A stretch of DNA of 64,000 nucleotides from Promethearchaeota archaeon (lineage in GTDB: Archaea; Asgardarchaeota; Lokiarchaeia; Sigyniarchaeales; SOKP01): positions 1 through 64,000 of the forward strand of contig JAUWGH010000007.1 in NCBI GenBank assembly GCA_030606485.1, given 5' to 3'. The notes under the pieces are model-generated. The model ran no database searches. It was not told the origin of the DNA and saw only the letters and a list, made by a program, of their open reading frames with translations. Of the stretch, positions 48,803 to 59,387 are shown piece by piece. Every line of letters starts with the position of its first letter. Position 1 is the stretch's first letter. The translations under genes were made by a program, and so were the position numbers.

Positions 48803-49174
48803 TTATAAAAATCCTTTTAAATCTTTTTTAGATGCATAACTTAATATATCAACACCACAGAATACTTTCTTTAAATTTTTTAACAAATCCTCTCTGTTCT
48901 CAATTTCTTTGATTGAATAAAGTTCAATAAATTTTTCTTTACCCGCCTTAATATCAAATGTTCTTTCATAAGAATAAATTGAGAAATTATTATTATCATA
49001 TTTTTTGTGAATAACAATTAAACGGGGATAAATTTTATCTTGCTCTTCTAAAAATAATGTATATCCCTCTAGAAAGTATTCTTTTTTTATTTTGAAAATA
49101 TAATTCCAAATGCTTAGATTAAATATGATATATTCAATCTCAGTTTGAATATCATCATTACTTTCTATATCCAT
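48803..49174 (-). CDS. Hypothetical protein
   Basis: 123-aa ORF with protein-like composition; no family recognised. Confidence 0.5.
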   Translation of the reverse strand: MDIESNDDIQTEIEYIIFNLSIWNYIFKIKKEYFLEGYTLFLEEQDKIYPRLIVIHKKYDNNNFSIYSYERTFDIKAGKEKFIELYSIKEIENREDLLKNLKKVFCGVDILSYASKKDLKGFL

Positions 49175-49274
49175 ACATTAGAAATATAAAAAGAACAATA
49201 TTTAAACTCAACAATAATATTTTAGAAAAAATAATTCTTCTTTTTAAGAGTTATTAAATAAAAAATTGATGAAT

Positions 49275-50381
49275 TTATTCAGTAGAAACTTCATTTAATT
49301 TAAACATTGCATCACTTAGTGTAGGTCGTGATCTAGGAATTTTAGGATTCAATATAGCTGGTCTTGGAGTATAACCAGTTCCTGTTATTTGAGGTGATTT
49401 AATGCCAGTAAGTAATAACATAACTCGAATATATCCTTCAAGATCGTCTGCAATCCTCGCTCCCCAAATTACTAGCGCATCTTTTGAATCCATTTTCTCT
49501 GAAATTATTTCAGCAACCTTATTGACTTCCCCTAATGTCATATCAGGCCCACCACTTACATGTATTAATGCCCCTTTTGCACCTTGAATATCCAAATCTA
49601 ATAAGGGGGAATTCAACGCATCATTAATCGCTTCATCAACTCGGTTTTCAGGACTATTTGATTCTCCTACGCCCACTATGGTAACACCACCAGCACATAA
49701 TATAGTTCTAACATCTGCGAAATCTAAATTTATTAATGACGGTAATGAAATCGTTTCCGTAATTCCTTTCACGATCGTAGCCAACACCTCGTCCGCAACG
49801 CTAAATGCCTCTAATAAAGGTAAATCTGGGGCGATTTCTAATAAATTATTATTATCAATAACGATTAAAGTATCTACATATTGTCTTAATATGTTAAGCC
49901 CCTTTAGGGCTTTTGCCATTCTTCCTTTTTCAGATTTAAATGGTAAAGTGACAACACTAACTACAATTGCTCCTTCTAACTTTGCAATTTCTGCAATTAC
50001 AGGAGCACTTCCAGTTCCTGTTCCACCACCTTCCCCACAGGCAATAAAAACGAGATCTGAATCTCTTAATGCATGAGTTAATTCTTTTCTTGATTCCTCC
50101 GCTGCTGCTTTTCCTATTGATGGATTTCCACCGGCACCCAACCCCCTCGTTAAATTTCTGCCAATTAATATTTTTTGATGAGAATCTATTGCATCTAGAT
50201 GTTGTTTATCTGTATTTATTCCAATACAAGTTGCACCTCTAATTCCTATTTTCATAAGACGATGTATTGTATTATTTCCGGCTCCTCCAGTCCCAATAAT
50301 TTTTATATTGGCTGAACATAATGTTTGAGCTTTAGGTCTAACTAATTCTCTCTTTTTTGCTGCTTTGATGAAACTTTCCAT
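49275..50381 (-). CDS. ftsZ: FtsZ-family cell division GTPase
   Basis: IKIIGTGGAGNNTIHRLM, GEGGGTGTGSAPVIAEIAK, LNLDFADVRTI-type T7 region. Confidence 0.96.
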   Translation of the reverse strand: MESFIKAAKKRELVRPKAQTLCSANIKIIGTGGAGNNTIHRLMKIGIRGATCIGINTDKQHLDAIDSHQKILIGRNLTRGLGAGGNPSIGKAAAEESRKELTHALRDSDLVFIACGEGGGTGTGSAPVIAEIAKLEGAIVVSVVTLPFKSEKGRMAKALKGLNILRQYVDTLIVIDNNNLLEIAPDLPLLEAFSVADEVLATIVKGITETISLPSLINLDFADVRTILCAGGVTIVGVGESNSPENRVDEAINDALNSPLLDLDIQGAKGALIHVSGGPDMTLGEVNKVAEIISEKMDSKDALVIWGARIADDLEGYIRVMLLLTGIKSPQITGTGYTPRPAILNPKIPRSRPTLSDAMFKLNEVSTE

Positions 50382-50469
50382 AAAAAATTCACTTAATATT
50401 ATATATCTGGTTATAAAAAAATCAAAAAACAAAAATTTGAAATAATATATTACGTGGATGATACCAGAA

Positions 50470-51690
50470 TTAAAGTGAAAAATCTTGGTGTTTTGTGGGA
50501 TTAAATATTGTTTTATATTCTTTACTTTTAACTAGCAAAATAGCTGGTAGCTTATATGGAAATCTATTAGAAAACGTTAAACAATAAGCACCAACATTGG
50601 AAATAAGAACTCTATCTCCAATTTTTAAAGTAGGAGTAAAATAATAATCCTTTGCCAAAACGTCTTGATCAGAAGGTATTATACCCGCAATAGATGTTTT
50701 AGTATTATAAGATTCGTTTAAATTATTCAAATTATAAAACCTTAAATTACAACGCGCAAATTTAGGAACAATATGATTTCCAATATTTAGAAATATCCAT
50801 CTATTATCAGTAATATTTATTATTTTTGACATTAAAATACCTGCATCACCAACTAGAAAGCGTCCTGGCTCAAAATAAACGTTTAAATGAGAAAAATCAT
50901 ATTCTTGTAGTAATTTCTTTACACTTAGTGCAAAATTTTCAAGTCTTTCCTTTTTAAATACGACAGCTTCAGGAAACCCTCCACCAAAATTTATATTTTT
51001 TATATCAATATGCAAATTTTTTTGTAATTTCTTTAAACTTGTTAATAAAGAAATACAATTTTTTTTTAAGAGATCGATACTATTCATCTGAGTACTAAAA
51101 TGGGAAAGAATTGTAGTTAATTCTATATTTTTGCACTCAGATAAAATTAGATGCAATTTTTCTATTGTACTTTCATTAATTTCAACACCTAAACGTGCAT
51201 TATATTTCCCCGAATTAATTCTTAAACATATTTTTTGAGTTTTATTATAATTTTTTGCAAGATCATTGATTCTTTTTATATCTAAGAGACTGTAGGCTAT
51301 AATTTCTTTTATATTATTGTCTAGACATTTTAAAATTAACTGATCGGTTAAATAAATACCCCCTACAATTATTTTATTGGGAGAAAAATTAAGTTTTAAT
51401 GCTAATTCTAATTCAGGCAGACTAATAATTTCAGCACCAAAATTTCCCTCTTTAATAATTCTACAAATTTCATGCAAGTAATTTGCTTTAAATGAATAAA
51501 ATCCTTCATATCTTTCAAAATGTGAAGAAAATACACTATTAAAAATATTTATATTATCTTTAATCCGGTTTTCTAAAAACACAAAATAAGGCGTACTAAA
51601 ATCCTTTTCCAAAATAGAGTATTCTAATTCATCAAAATAAAATTTTCCTTGATCTTTCTTTAGATACGGATTTCCTGCAATAACTTTCAT
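50470..51690 (-). CDS. Fold-type III PLP decarboxylase (DapDC/ODC/LysA-like)
   Basis: YSFKANYLHEICRIIKEGNFGAEIIS, INFGGGFPE, EPGRFLVGDAG, GAYCLTFSNRF. Confidence 0.88.
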   Translation of the reverse strand: MKVIAGNPYLKKDQGKFYFDELEYSILEKDFSTPYFVFLENRIKDNINIFNSVFSSHFERYEGFYSFKANYLHEICRIIKEGNFGAEIISLPELELALKLNFSPNKIIVGGIYLTDQLILKCLDNNIKEIIAYSLLDIKRINDLAKNYNKTQKICLRINSGKYNARLGVEINESTIEKLHLILSECKNIELTTILSHFSTQMNSIDLLKKNCISLLTSLKKLQKNLHIDIKNINFGGGFPEAVVFKKERLENFALSVKKLLQEYDFSHLNVYFEPGRFLVGDAGILMSKIINITDNRWIFLNIGNHIVPKFARCNLRFYNLNNLNESYNTKTSIAGIIPSDQDVLAKDYYFTPTLKIGDRVLISNVGAYCLTFSNRFPYKLPAILLVKSKEYKTIFNPTKHQDFSL

Positions 51691-51703
51691 GATGTTATTT
51701 ACT

Positions 51704-53011
51704 TTAAGAATTATTTCCTTCGATTAATTTATTATAGATTTTAAATATTTTTTCAGATATATGACTCCATAAATAATTCTTGTCTTTTATTTTCTGATAT
51801 CCTGCTTTGCCAATTTGTTTAGCATATTTTTTATTTTTCAAAAGATAAACTATTTTACTGCAAATATCTTCAGTATTATCAAATTCTACTAATAACCCAT
51901 TTTTTCCATTATCAATAACCTCTGGAGTGCTCCCAATATTAGCACCTATAACAGGCTTCTTGAATACCCATGCTTCTAAGAATGATATGCCAAAAGCATC
52001 TGAGCGGGAAGGCATAACATAGATATCACATTCTCTAAATGCAGATATTTTTTTTGTATCAAAATAACCTTTCAAATTTGAAGGAGATAAATTAACGATA
52101 TATTTATTTTTGAGTTTTTTAACCTTTTTTAACTCTCTATTAAAAGCCTCAGTGCTGGGACCTATAAATGTAAAAATTACATTCTTCTTATTCTTTAAAA
52201 TTAATGGAATTGCTTTAAGAAGAGATATTGCTCCTTTTTCAAAATTTTTATTACCGCAAAACAAAATCATTGGAGATTTTTGCTGTTTATTTCCAAAAAA
52301 AGTCCTTTTAAAATTAATTTTATTACACTTTTCATAATATTCCAAATCTATACCCATAGGAACAATTTCAATTTTTTCCGATTTTACCCCATTTTTAATT
52401 AAATATCTTTTCTCTAAAGATGTACAACATATTATCATATCAAATTTCTTTAGCAGTTCAATATAAAACGGATTTTGATACCTTTGATTTGCAAAATGGA
52501 AAAAAGGAGTACAAACAGTTGGAATATTATACATTTTACCTAAAACTAAGCTGATTAAATTATTTAAATAAGGTAGATAAGTGGAATGAATTAAATCATA
52601 TTTCATTTCATTTTCTTTTTCAAAATAATTTAAAATTTCAGAAATATTTGGACCGTTTTTAAGGAATAACTCTAAAATCTCACGAGAAATACTTAAACTT
52701 TCATAACTTGGAAATTTTTTAATAAAAGATATCTGTTCATCTAAGGTTTGGTTATATTTTATAGGAATGCGATTGATCGTTAAATTATTCACTTTCTTAA
52801 AATACATACTTTCCGTGGTAATTCTTTTTCCTTTTTGAGTGGTTAAAGCTGAAAAATCAAGAGCATTTGAACAATATATTTCAATTTCGCAATGATTAAT
52901 TTCTGATAAAATCTCAGAAATCCTTTGAAAATAAAGCTCTGCACCTGATATTGAGGGAAAAAATTTTGTAGAAAAATGTAAAATTGTTTTCACAATTATT
53001 AAAAATTTCAA
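51704..53011 (-). CDS. Glycosyltransferase family 4-like (group 1)
   Basis: FPSISGAELYFQRISEIL, VPMGIDLEYYE, VMPSRSDAFGISFLEAWVFKKPVIGANIGSTPEVI. Confidence 0.92.
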   Translation of the reverse strand: MKFLIIVKTILHFSTKFFPSISGAELYFQRISEILSEINHCEIEIYCSNALDFSALTTQKGKRITTESMYFKKVNNLTINRIPIKYNQTLDEQISFIKKFPSYESLSISREILELFLKNGPNISEILNYFEKENEMKYDLIHSTYLPYLNNLISLVLGKMYNIPTVCTPFFHFANQRYQNPFYIELLKKFDMIICCTSLEKRYLIKNGVKSEKIEIVPMGIDLEYYEKCNKINFKRTFFGNKQQKSPMILFCGNKNFEKGAISLLKAIPLILKNKKNVIFTFIGPSTEAFNRELKKVKKLKNKYIVNLSPSNLKGYFDTKKISAFRECDIYVMPSRSDAFGISFLEAWVFKKPVIGANIGSTPEVIDNGKNGLLVEFDNTEDICSKIVYLLKNKKYAKQIGKAGYQKIKDKNYLWSHISEKIFKIYNKLIEGNNS

Positions 53012-53057
53012 GTTTAAAAAAACTATGACTTTTTAAAATTAATTATGATAAAAGGTT

Positions 53058-54851
53058 ATGCAAGCAAAAAAAAATGGATCAGATGAGATAATTCAAGCAG
53101 AAAGTTTGAAGTTTGCAAAATATTTATCGAACAATATGAATCAAGAACAAATAAATCATACTAAGAGAGTTTCCCCATTCCAAGAGTTTAAATCATTACC
53201 AAAATTATTTAAGGATAAATCAAATCACCCGAATAATTCAATTCTCTCGATTTATTCTACACTTTTATCTTTCTTCAAAAATTCTTCATTTAAAATTATA
53301 CAATTTCCTTTTATTAAAACCCCATCTTTCATTTTTATTATTCATGGCAAAATTTTCCATAAAAACCGGATAATATTTAGAGCTTTTGGAAAAGGACTAA
53401 CAATTGCATTAGCAATGGCTAGTCTTTACGGAGAATTTATTGAAAGAATTCAAGCAGGGTTTTTTTTTTCCCAAAATCCTTACAAACCTCGGATCATCCC
53501 TTATTATGAACCAAGTAATTCTAAAATAATTACAGATGAAATGAAAAAACTCAATTTTCAAGATTTTTTACCTCTTTTTAAAGAAAAATGCCATCCGTTT
53601 GTCGAAAAATTTCTACCTTCTTCTGAAAAAGAATTATTATATTATTGCCCTTATCAAGATTTAACCTCTAAAAAAATTACCTGGATAATGACTAGGGTGA
53701 ATAGATTCACTACTGGATTTGCAAGCGGAAATTCTTACGAAGAAGCATTTGTGCAAGCTTTTTGTGAAATTGTTGAACGTTATTCTTCATTTATGGTTTT
53801 AAAAAATCAAATTAAATTGCCAACAATTCCTAACCATAAATTTTCTTCGCAAATTCAAAATATTATTAAGAAATTCGAACAAGAAGGCATACAGATTATA
53901 GTTAAAGATGCTTCTCTCGATTTGAATATTCCTAGTGTTGGAGTATTATTTAATTTTAAAAATGGAAAAACAAAAAGATTTCTGCTTACTTTTGGAGCAG
54001 CATCTTCATTGGATGTTGCAGTAGAACGGTGTCTCGGTGAAGCCGAACAAGATGCAAATAGTTTAACAACACGTAGTATATTTAATCATCAATATTGTCG
54101 TTCAATTATTAATCTATACAAAACATTTCATTTAGAGACGGTTTTACCTCTTAGGGATTATTTTGTGGAAGCGTACGCACAATCTAATTTTTTCCCTTCT
54201 GAATATGTAGAATTCTTAAAGGAAGATTATGGATCCCCTGAATATGAAGAATTTTATAAAATTGATTTACTGGATGAAATTAATTATATTTTTCATTTCC
54301 TAGGTAAAAAGGATTATCGAATTTACATGAAAGATTGTAACTGGTTAGGTTTTCCTTGCATAAAACTTTTTATACCAGAGTTAAATGTTGGTTATGGTCA
54401 ATTGATTAAATATTCTAATTTTAAGTTCGAGAAATTTAAACAGAAATTATTAACTAACTTTTCTGATATTACTAAGGATGATTTGAAAATTTTGGATACT
54501 CCTGAATTCATCTTATTGCTTTCTCATTTAAAAACTTTAAATAGTTTTTTTCAGATTGATTGTGAAAGTTTAGAGCGATATAGTTCGTGGAAGTTTTTTG
54601 GACTATTGGCATTTGCACTAAATCGTGAAAACTTAGCAATAAAGTATCTCAAACAGGTTGCACTTTCAATTCCAAGATTAAGAAATAAAAATGAGGTTCT
54701 TTCTGAATTAGCTCAGATTCTTCCGGATTGCCAAAGGTCATGTGAAGAATGCCGATTTATGGAAGAATGCAAATTTCTTATTCTAAAAGAATTTGAATCA
54801 AAGGTTGTAAAGGCATTTCCACGTTATTTGCGTAGATTAGAAGAAATATAG
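53058..54851 (+). CDS. YcaO-domain protein with C-terminal Cys cluster
   Basis: AFGKGLTIALAMASLYGEFIERIQAG, TGFASGNSYEEAFVQAFCEIVERYS, RCLGEAEQDANS; CQRSCEECRFMEECKF. Confidence 0.85.
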   Translation: MQAKKNGSDEIIQAESLKFAKYLSNNMNQEQINHTKRVSPFQEFKSLPKLFKDKSNHPNNSILSIYSTLLSFFKNSSFKIIQFPFIKTPSFIFIIHGKIFHKNRIIFRAFGKGLTIALAMASLYGEFIERIQAGFFFSQNPYKPRIIPYYEPSNSKIITDEMKKLNFQDFLPLFKEKCHPFVEKFLPSSEKELLYYCPYQDLTSKKITWIMTRVNRFTTGFASGNSYEEAFVQAFCEIVERYSSFMVLKNQIKLPTIPNHKFSSQIQNIIKKFEQEGIQIIVKDASLDLNIPSVGVLFNFKNGKTKRFLLTFGAASSLDVAVERCLGEAEQDANSLTTRSIFNHQYCRSIINLYKTFHLETVLPLRDYFVEAYAQSNFFPSEYVEFLKEDYGSPEYEEFYKIDLLDEINYIFHFLGKKDYRIYMKDCNWLGFPCIKLFIPELNVGYGQLIKYSNFKFEKFKQKLLTNFSDITKDDLKILDTPEFILLLSHLKTLNSFFQIDCESLERYSSWKFFGLLAFALNRENLAIKYLKQVALSIPRLRNKNEVLSELAQILPDCQRSCEECRFMEECKFLILKEFESKVVKAFPRYLRRLEEI

Positions 54852-55179
54852 TTGGGGGAATTGATCACAAAATTTAAAATTGGTATGGTGATTATATTGA
54901 AAAAGGAGAAAAACCTTGGTTTGTTTCCGATTTCTTAGTTTTACATAAATATTTTCCCAACGTTCAAAATGTCAATTAGGACTGGTACTAAACAGTAAAT
55001 TGGAGGTCTGCCAAGTTATAAATATGAAATTTTCTTTTTTATTTATAAATAATTATAAAAATATGTAACTATAAATTAAGATATAAGGTAAAAGAACCTC
55101 CAAATACATATCATATTTTCATTTTAAGAACGAGTTTTTTAGAAAATAAAGGATGTGTCGCAGATAAGAAAAAAATTAG

Positions 55180-55437
55180 ATGAAAGAATGCAAAAAGAAA
55201 GAGAAGAGGAAATTCGTCAGAATCCAACCGATAAGGGACGTTCCTAATCTTGAGCTCGTGTCATTCTTTAACCCGGATTCTTTTTCAAGGGCAGATATTG
55301 ATGAGATAAATAAGGAATTAAAAGAAGAGGAATTCGAATTATCTTTATGTGAGAAAGGAGAGGGATATGGGGTACATTCTCACGTTCTTGAGATATGGGC
55401 AAAGCCCGAAAATAATGAAGATTATGAAGGAGATTAA
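55180..55437 (+). CDS. Hypothetical small acidic protein
   Basis: 85-aa ORF, stop overlaps start region of the next gene. Confidence 0.45.
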   Translation: MKECKKKEKRKFVRIQPIRDVPNLELVSFFNPDSFSRADIDEINKELKEEEFELSLCEKGEGYGVHSHVLEIWAKPENNEDYEGD

Positions 55438-55838
55438 TGTTTATGAGAAAAAATGTTTTTAATTCCCTTTTAAAAAAAATTGAAGAAAAGAGTGAATTAA
55501 CGGAGGATATAATAGAGGAACTAAAAGAACTTTTTCCAGATAAAATCGAAAAAACCTTAGAAATTTTGAAAAAAGGAATAATCCAATATACTTTTTCCCC
55601 TTCGGGAAGAAAAATATGGGCAGTAGTTGGCAGTAAAAATGATTTACATCTCATTTATCCCTATACATACTGTAGTTGCTTGGATTTTTATAAGAGTGTT
55701 GTGATAAATAGAAAGAGTATTTTATGCAAACATTTAATCGCACATTTAATCTCTTCTAGTTTGAACAGTTTTGAGGAGGTTTCTTTAAAAGACGAGGATT
55801 TCAGTAAATTTTTAAAACAATTTAAAATTAAAATTTAA
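55437..55838 (+). CDS. SWIM zinc-finger protein
   Basis: YTYCSCLDFYKSVVINRKSILCKHLIAHL (CxCx(n)CxH). Confidence 0.8.
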   Translation: MFMRKNVFNSLLKKIEEKSELTEDIIEELKELFPDKIEKTLEILKKGIIQYTFSPSGRKIWAVVGSKNDLHLIYPYTYCSCLDFYKSVVINRKSILCKHLIAHLISSSLNSFEEVSLKDEDFSKFLKQFKIKI

Positions 55839-56473
55839 ATCTCAATTATCTCCGCTTCTTTTATTGATTGATCAATCAATGATAAAATTGGAATATTTTT
55901 TTCTGATTCCTCAATTATTGGAACTTTAGCATGGGTTTCGGGGTATTCTGGAAAATTTGTACAAAAATCTGATTTCTCTGAGCAAACCTCATATAGACCA
56001 ATTTTTCTGCTTATATTAAAAACATCCAATTTATTGAAACCTATTAGTGGTCTTATTATAGTTGCATTCTCTGAAATTTGCTGATATGTATATAGATTAT
56101 CCAATGTTTGACTTGCTTGTTCTCCTAATATATCACCTGTTAAAATTAAATTTGTTCCTTCCGATTCCCCAATTTTTTTTGCAATTCTGATCATAAATCT
56201 CTTACATAAAATACAAGTTAATTTCCTCTCACAATTTTCTTTTAAAAATGTTAAATTATTGGTATGATTAATGAAGAGTATCTTTATCTTTTCATTTTGA
56301 ATAAAAGATGAGAGAATTTTTACGATCTTTATTATTTTACTTTTAAATTTATTAATAATTTCATTATTTGTGATAAATGAGACGCAAACTGGGAGAAAAC
56401 CTTGTTTTATCATCAAATAAGTGGCAATAGGGCTATCAAATCCTTCAGAAAGTAAACTAATTATTTTCTTCAT
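55835..56473 (-). CDS. ThiI C-terminal-type PP-loop protein (no THUMP domain)
   Basis: LLSEGFDSPIATYLMIKQG, LTCILCKRFMIRIAKKIGE, GDILGEQASQTLDNL, RPLIGFNKLDV. Confidence 0.85.
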   Translation of the reverse strand: MKKIISLLSEGFDSPIATYLMIKQGFLPVCVSFITNNEIINKFKSKIIKIVKILSSFIQNEKIKILFINHTNNLTFLKENCERKLTCILCKRFMIRIAKKIGESEGTNLILTGDILGEQASQTLDNLYTYQQISENATIIRPLIGFNKLDVFNISRKIGLYEVCSEKSDFCTNFPEYPETHAKVPIIEESEKNIPILSLIDQSIKEAEIIEI

Positions 56474-57105
56474 ACTCTAATTTCAACCCTTTCCCATTGT
56501 TTTAGATATTTATTGAAATTTATGTTTGAAATTTTCCTAAATATTTTAATCTTGTTTGCTTTCTCTAATTCTCTTAATTTTAACATAATACTCTTGTTTC
56601 TATTTAGATGTTCTTGTGCATATATATATTCACGTGGAAAGATTTTTTTAATTTGCTCAAGATCAATATTGTATAAATTATCATAGTTTTCAATGACCCA
56701 TTTACATAAAGGATCTATGCTAATTTTAAAATTAAAAGCATCCTCTTGCTTTATTGCCAATGGATAAGCTCTACATGCAAGTGGTTTCACATCATGTACT
56801 TGGCAACCATTTTTAATATGAAAGGCGCACTGCTTATTATTATTATCCAATCTAATTCGCCATGTAACAACTAAAATTTTTTGATTTTTTTCATCTGGAA
56901 AAACTAAATCTTCAATTATTTTAAAAGAAACATTACTCTTTTTTGCAATTTCAATTAATCTATCTGCTTCATTAGGATAAAGTGGAATCCTTTTATAAGT
57001 AGGATATTCGATTGTCCCAGGCACCTCTGAGCAACAAGTACCGCAATTTTTGCATCTATACTTTAACTCTTTCATTAATATCATCTTAGAAACATTATTT
57101 CGCAT
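56470..57105 (-). CDS. YkgJ-type CxxxCxxCC metal-binding protein
   Basis: YRCKNCGTCCSEVPG, CQVHDVKPLACRAYPLA. Confidence 0.85.
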   Translation of the reverse strand: MRNNVSKMILMKELKYRCKNCGTCCSEVPGTIEYPTYKRIPLYPNEADRLIEIAKKSNVSFKIIEDLVFPDEKNQKILVVTWRIRLDNNNKQCAFHIKNGCQVHDVKPLACRAYPLAIKQEDAFNFKISIDPLCKWVIENYDNLYNIDLEQIKKIFPREYIYAQEHLNRNKSIMLKLRELEKANKIKIFRKISNINFNKYLKQWERVEIRV

Positions 57106-57245
57106 ACTTAAATATTATGTTGGTATTGTTGTAAAGATATTTTAAATCTTATCTGAATACTCTCTTCGATATTACATCATTTAAATAAGAATATTTTTAG
57201 CATTAATTTTAGATAAAATCGATTTTTTAAAGGTAAAATAAAAAT

Positions 57246-58052
57246 ATGAGAGATTTTAGAATTATTCAACATATCAACCTTTCACTTGACTCGATAAATG
57301 ATCCGATTTGTCTCCTCGGTATGCCCGGCATAGCCGATGTAGGCAAGTTCGCAATCGATCAAATTATTGGTCTCCTAAAGGCAAAACCATATTTAGAAAT
57401 TATATTTAATGATTATCCAGCTGGAGCAATAGTTGATGATTGTTTATTGTCTGCACCTAAAGCAGAAGTAATGTTTTGGAAGGATCCAAACAATAAAAGA
57501 GATTTTTTCTTAGTAACAGCAGATTCTCAGGCACTTAATCCTAAGGGAATTTATAAAATATCAGATTTTATCGCAAGTTTAATGTATAAATTTAAAATAA
57601 AATTAATAATTTCTCTGGGAGCTTTTCCAACTAATAATCCATCTAAATCTCCTTCGATATTTTTTAGTACAACAAATAAAGATTTTATAGATCAATTTAT
57701 CAAGGATGGAAAATGTAAAAGGATTAAAAAAGGAGTTATTGTTGGTGCTAATGGTTTAATTCCCACATTAGTAAAAGCCAGATTTAATATTGATGGAATT
57801 GTATTTTTAGCAGAAACTGATAATATTGCGGTAATTAATGACGAAATCACAGATCTAAAGGCATCAATATCCTTAATAAATTTATTAAAAGAAAACTTTA
57901 ATTTACCAATTGAAAGAAAATATACTTTAGAAAAAATTGAAGAAATTACTAAAAATCTACAAATCAAGAAAGAGAAATTGGAGCGCGATTTAGACAATTT
58001 CCACTTAATGGATAAAAATTCTGAAGAGAAAAGGAAATCGCTTTATATCTAA
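57246..58052 (+). CDS. PAC2-family proteasome assembly chaperone-like protein
   Basis: LLGMPGIADVGKFAIDQII, FFLVTADSQALNPKGIYKISDFI. Confidence 0.88.
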   Translation: MRDFRIIQHINLSLDSINDPICLLGMPGIADVGKFAIDQIIGLLKAKPYLEIIFNDYPAGAIVDDCLLSAPKAEVMFWKDPNNKRDFFLVTADSQALNPKGIYKISDFIASLMYKFKIKLIISLGAFPTNNPSKSPSIFFSTTNKDFIDQFIKDGKCKRIKKGVIVGANGLIPTLVKARFNIDGIVFLAETDNIAVINDEITDLKASISLINLLKENFNLPIERKYTLEKIEEITKNLQIKKEKLERDLDNFHLMDKNSEEKRKSLYI

Positions 58053-58120
58053 AATATTTATAGAAGTAGCAATTTTTTAAGTTCTATTTATAATAAAACA
58101 CTTAGTCTTTCTATTTTTTT

Positions 58121-58267
58121 TTATATAGCCTTGATTCGTTTAATTACACCTGGTCTCTTCTTATAGAGAATTCGATACCCACAATGACTACATTTAATTC
58201 CGGGTAATGCCTTTAATTCATCACGAGTAACTTCTTTATTGCAACCTTTTCTAGCGCAATAATACAT
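58121..58267 (-). CDS. rpoP: DNA-directed RNA polymerase subunit P (Rpb12-like), missed by the ORF track
   Basis: MYYCARKGCNKEVTRDELKALPGIKCSHCGYRILYKKRPGVIKRIKAI, 48 aa zinc ribbon. Confidence 0.88.
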   Translation of the reverse strand: MYYCARKGCNKEVTRDELKALPGIKCSHCGYRILYKKRPGVIKRIKAI

Positions 58268-58373
58268 AATCAAATTAATAATTGATTCATAGTTAAAAAA
58301 TTTTACTTTCAGAATTTATTAAATTTAATTGTGAGTTTTATGAATGATGGTTTTCACTTATCTTGCCTGTCAG

Positions 58374-58416
58374 TGGAATTTTAATCGATACCACATCGCT
58401 CTACTGTAAAATTCCA
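58374..58416. repeat. 10-bp perfect inverted repeat (TGGAATTTTA/TAAAATTCCA), 23-nt loop, between tfb and rpoP
   Basis: Read directly from sequence. Confidence 0.55.
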
Positions 58417-58451
58417 AAGCTTTTTTAAGAAAATAAAAATAATAGGATAAT

Positions 58452-59387
58452 TTAATGTTCTATATTAAAATTTAATTTTGATATTAGCTCTTTATACCGA
58501 GTTCTTACAGTTGCTTCTGTTATTCCAGCAATATCTGCAATTGCCTTTTGTGTGCGACGTTCATCAGTTTGAATTGCGGCGATGTAAAGTGAAGCTGCAG
58601 CTAAACCTGTAGGTGCTTTTCCTGCAGTAATATAATGTTTTTGAGCTAACTGTAGGATTTTTGCAGCTTTATTTTGAGTTCTACCTGATAAACTCAAATC
58701 CGCACAAAATCTTGGAATAAAGTCGATTGGTGATGATACTCTTATATTTCTTATTTTTAATTCTTTTAATATTAATCTATAGCAACGCCCCAACTCTTTT
58801 TTTGTAATGGAAGAAAATTCGATAAAATCGTCTAAAGTCTTAGGTAATCCCTTTAATCTACAAGTTGTGAATAATGAAGCTGCCAACATAGCTTCAATCG
58901 ATCGACCTCTTATTAAATTCTTATATACCATTTTTCTATATATTATTGCAGCCGATTCTTTAATAGAACTTGGTAGATTTAATTGAGAACAATATCTATC
59001 TAATTCGTTCATCGCATTTGCCAAATTTCTATCAATGGATTTATGTATCCGTGATCGAGTATGCCATTTTCTCAATCTATGAACTTCGGCTTTCATTTTT
59101 GGGCTAATTTTTTTACCATGTGCATCTTTATCTTTCCAATCGATTGTTGTGCTTAAACCTTTATCGTGTAGTGTAAATGTTGAAGGAGCTCCAACTCGAA
59201 TTTTTTTAGCTTTCTCTTCTGATGAAAATGCTCTCCAATCCGGTCCGGAATCAATAATTCTTTGATTAATTACTAATCCACATGTGTTACAAATGATTTC
59301 TCCTCTAGATAAATCTGAAATAACCGTGAAATTTCCACATTCCGGGCATTTCTCTAAATTTTTCTCGTTTTCATCTTGAGTAGTCAC
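58452..59387 (-). CDS. tfb: Transcription initiation factor TFB (TFIIB)
   Basis: CPECGNFTVISDLSRGEIICNTCGLVI, DSGPDWRAFSSEEKAKKIRVGAPSTFTLHDKGLSTTIDWKDKDAHGKKI, two cyclin-like repeats. Confidence 0.97.
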   Translation of the reverse strand: MTTQDENEKNLEKCPECGNFTVISDLSRGEIICNTCGLVINQRIIDSGPDWRAFSSEEKAKKIRVGAPSTFTLHDKGLSTTIDWKDKDAHGKKISPKMKAEVHRLRKWHTRSRIHKSIDRNLANAMNELDRYCSQLNLPSSIKESAAIIYRKMVYKNLIRGRSIEAMLAASLFTTCRLKGLPKTLDDFIEFSSITKKELGRCYRLILKELKIRNIRVSSPIDFIPRFCADLSLSGRTQNKAAKILQLAQKHYITAGKAPTGLAAASLYIAAIQTDERRTQKAIADIAGITEATVRTRYKELISKLNFNIEH

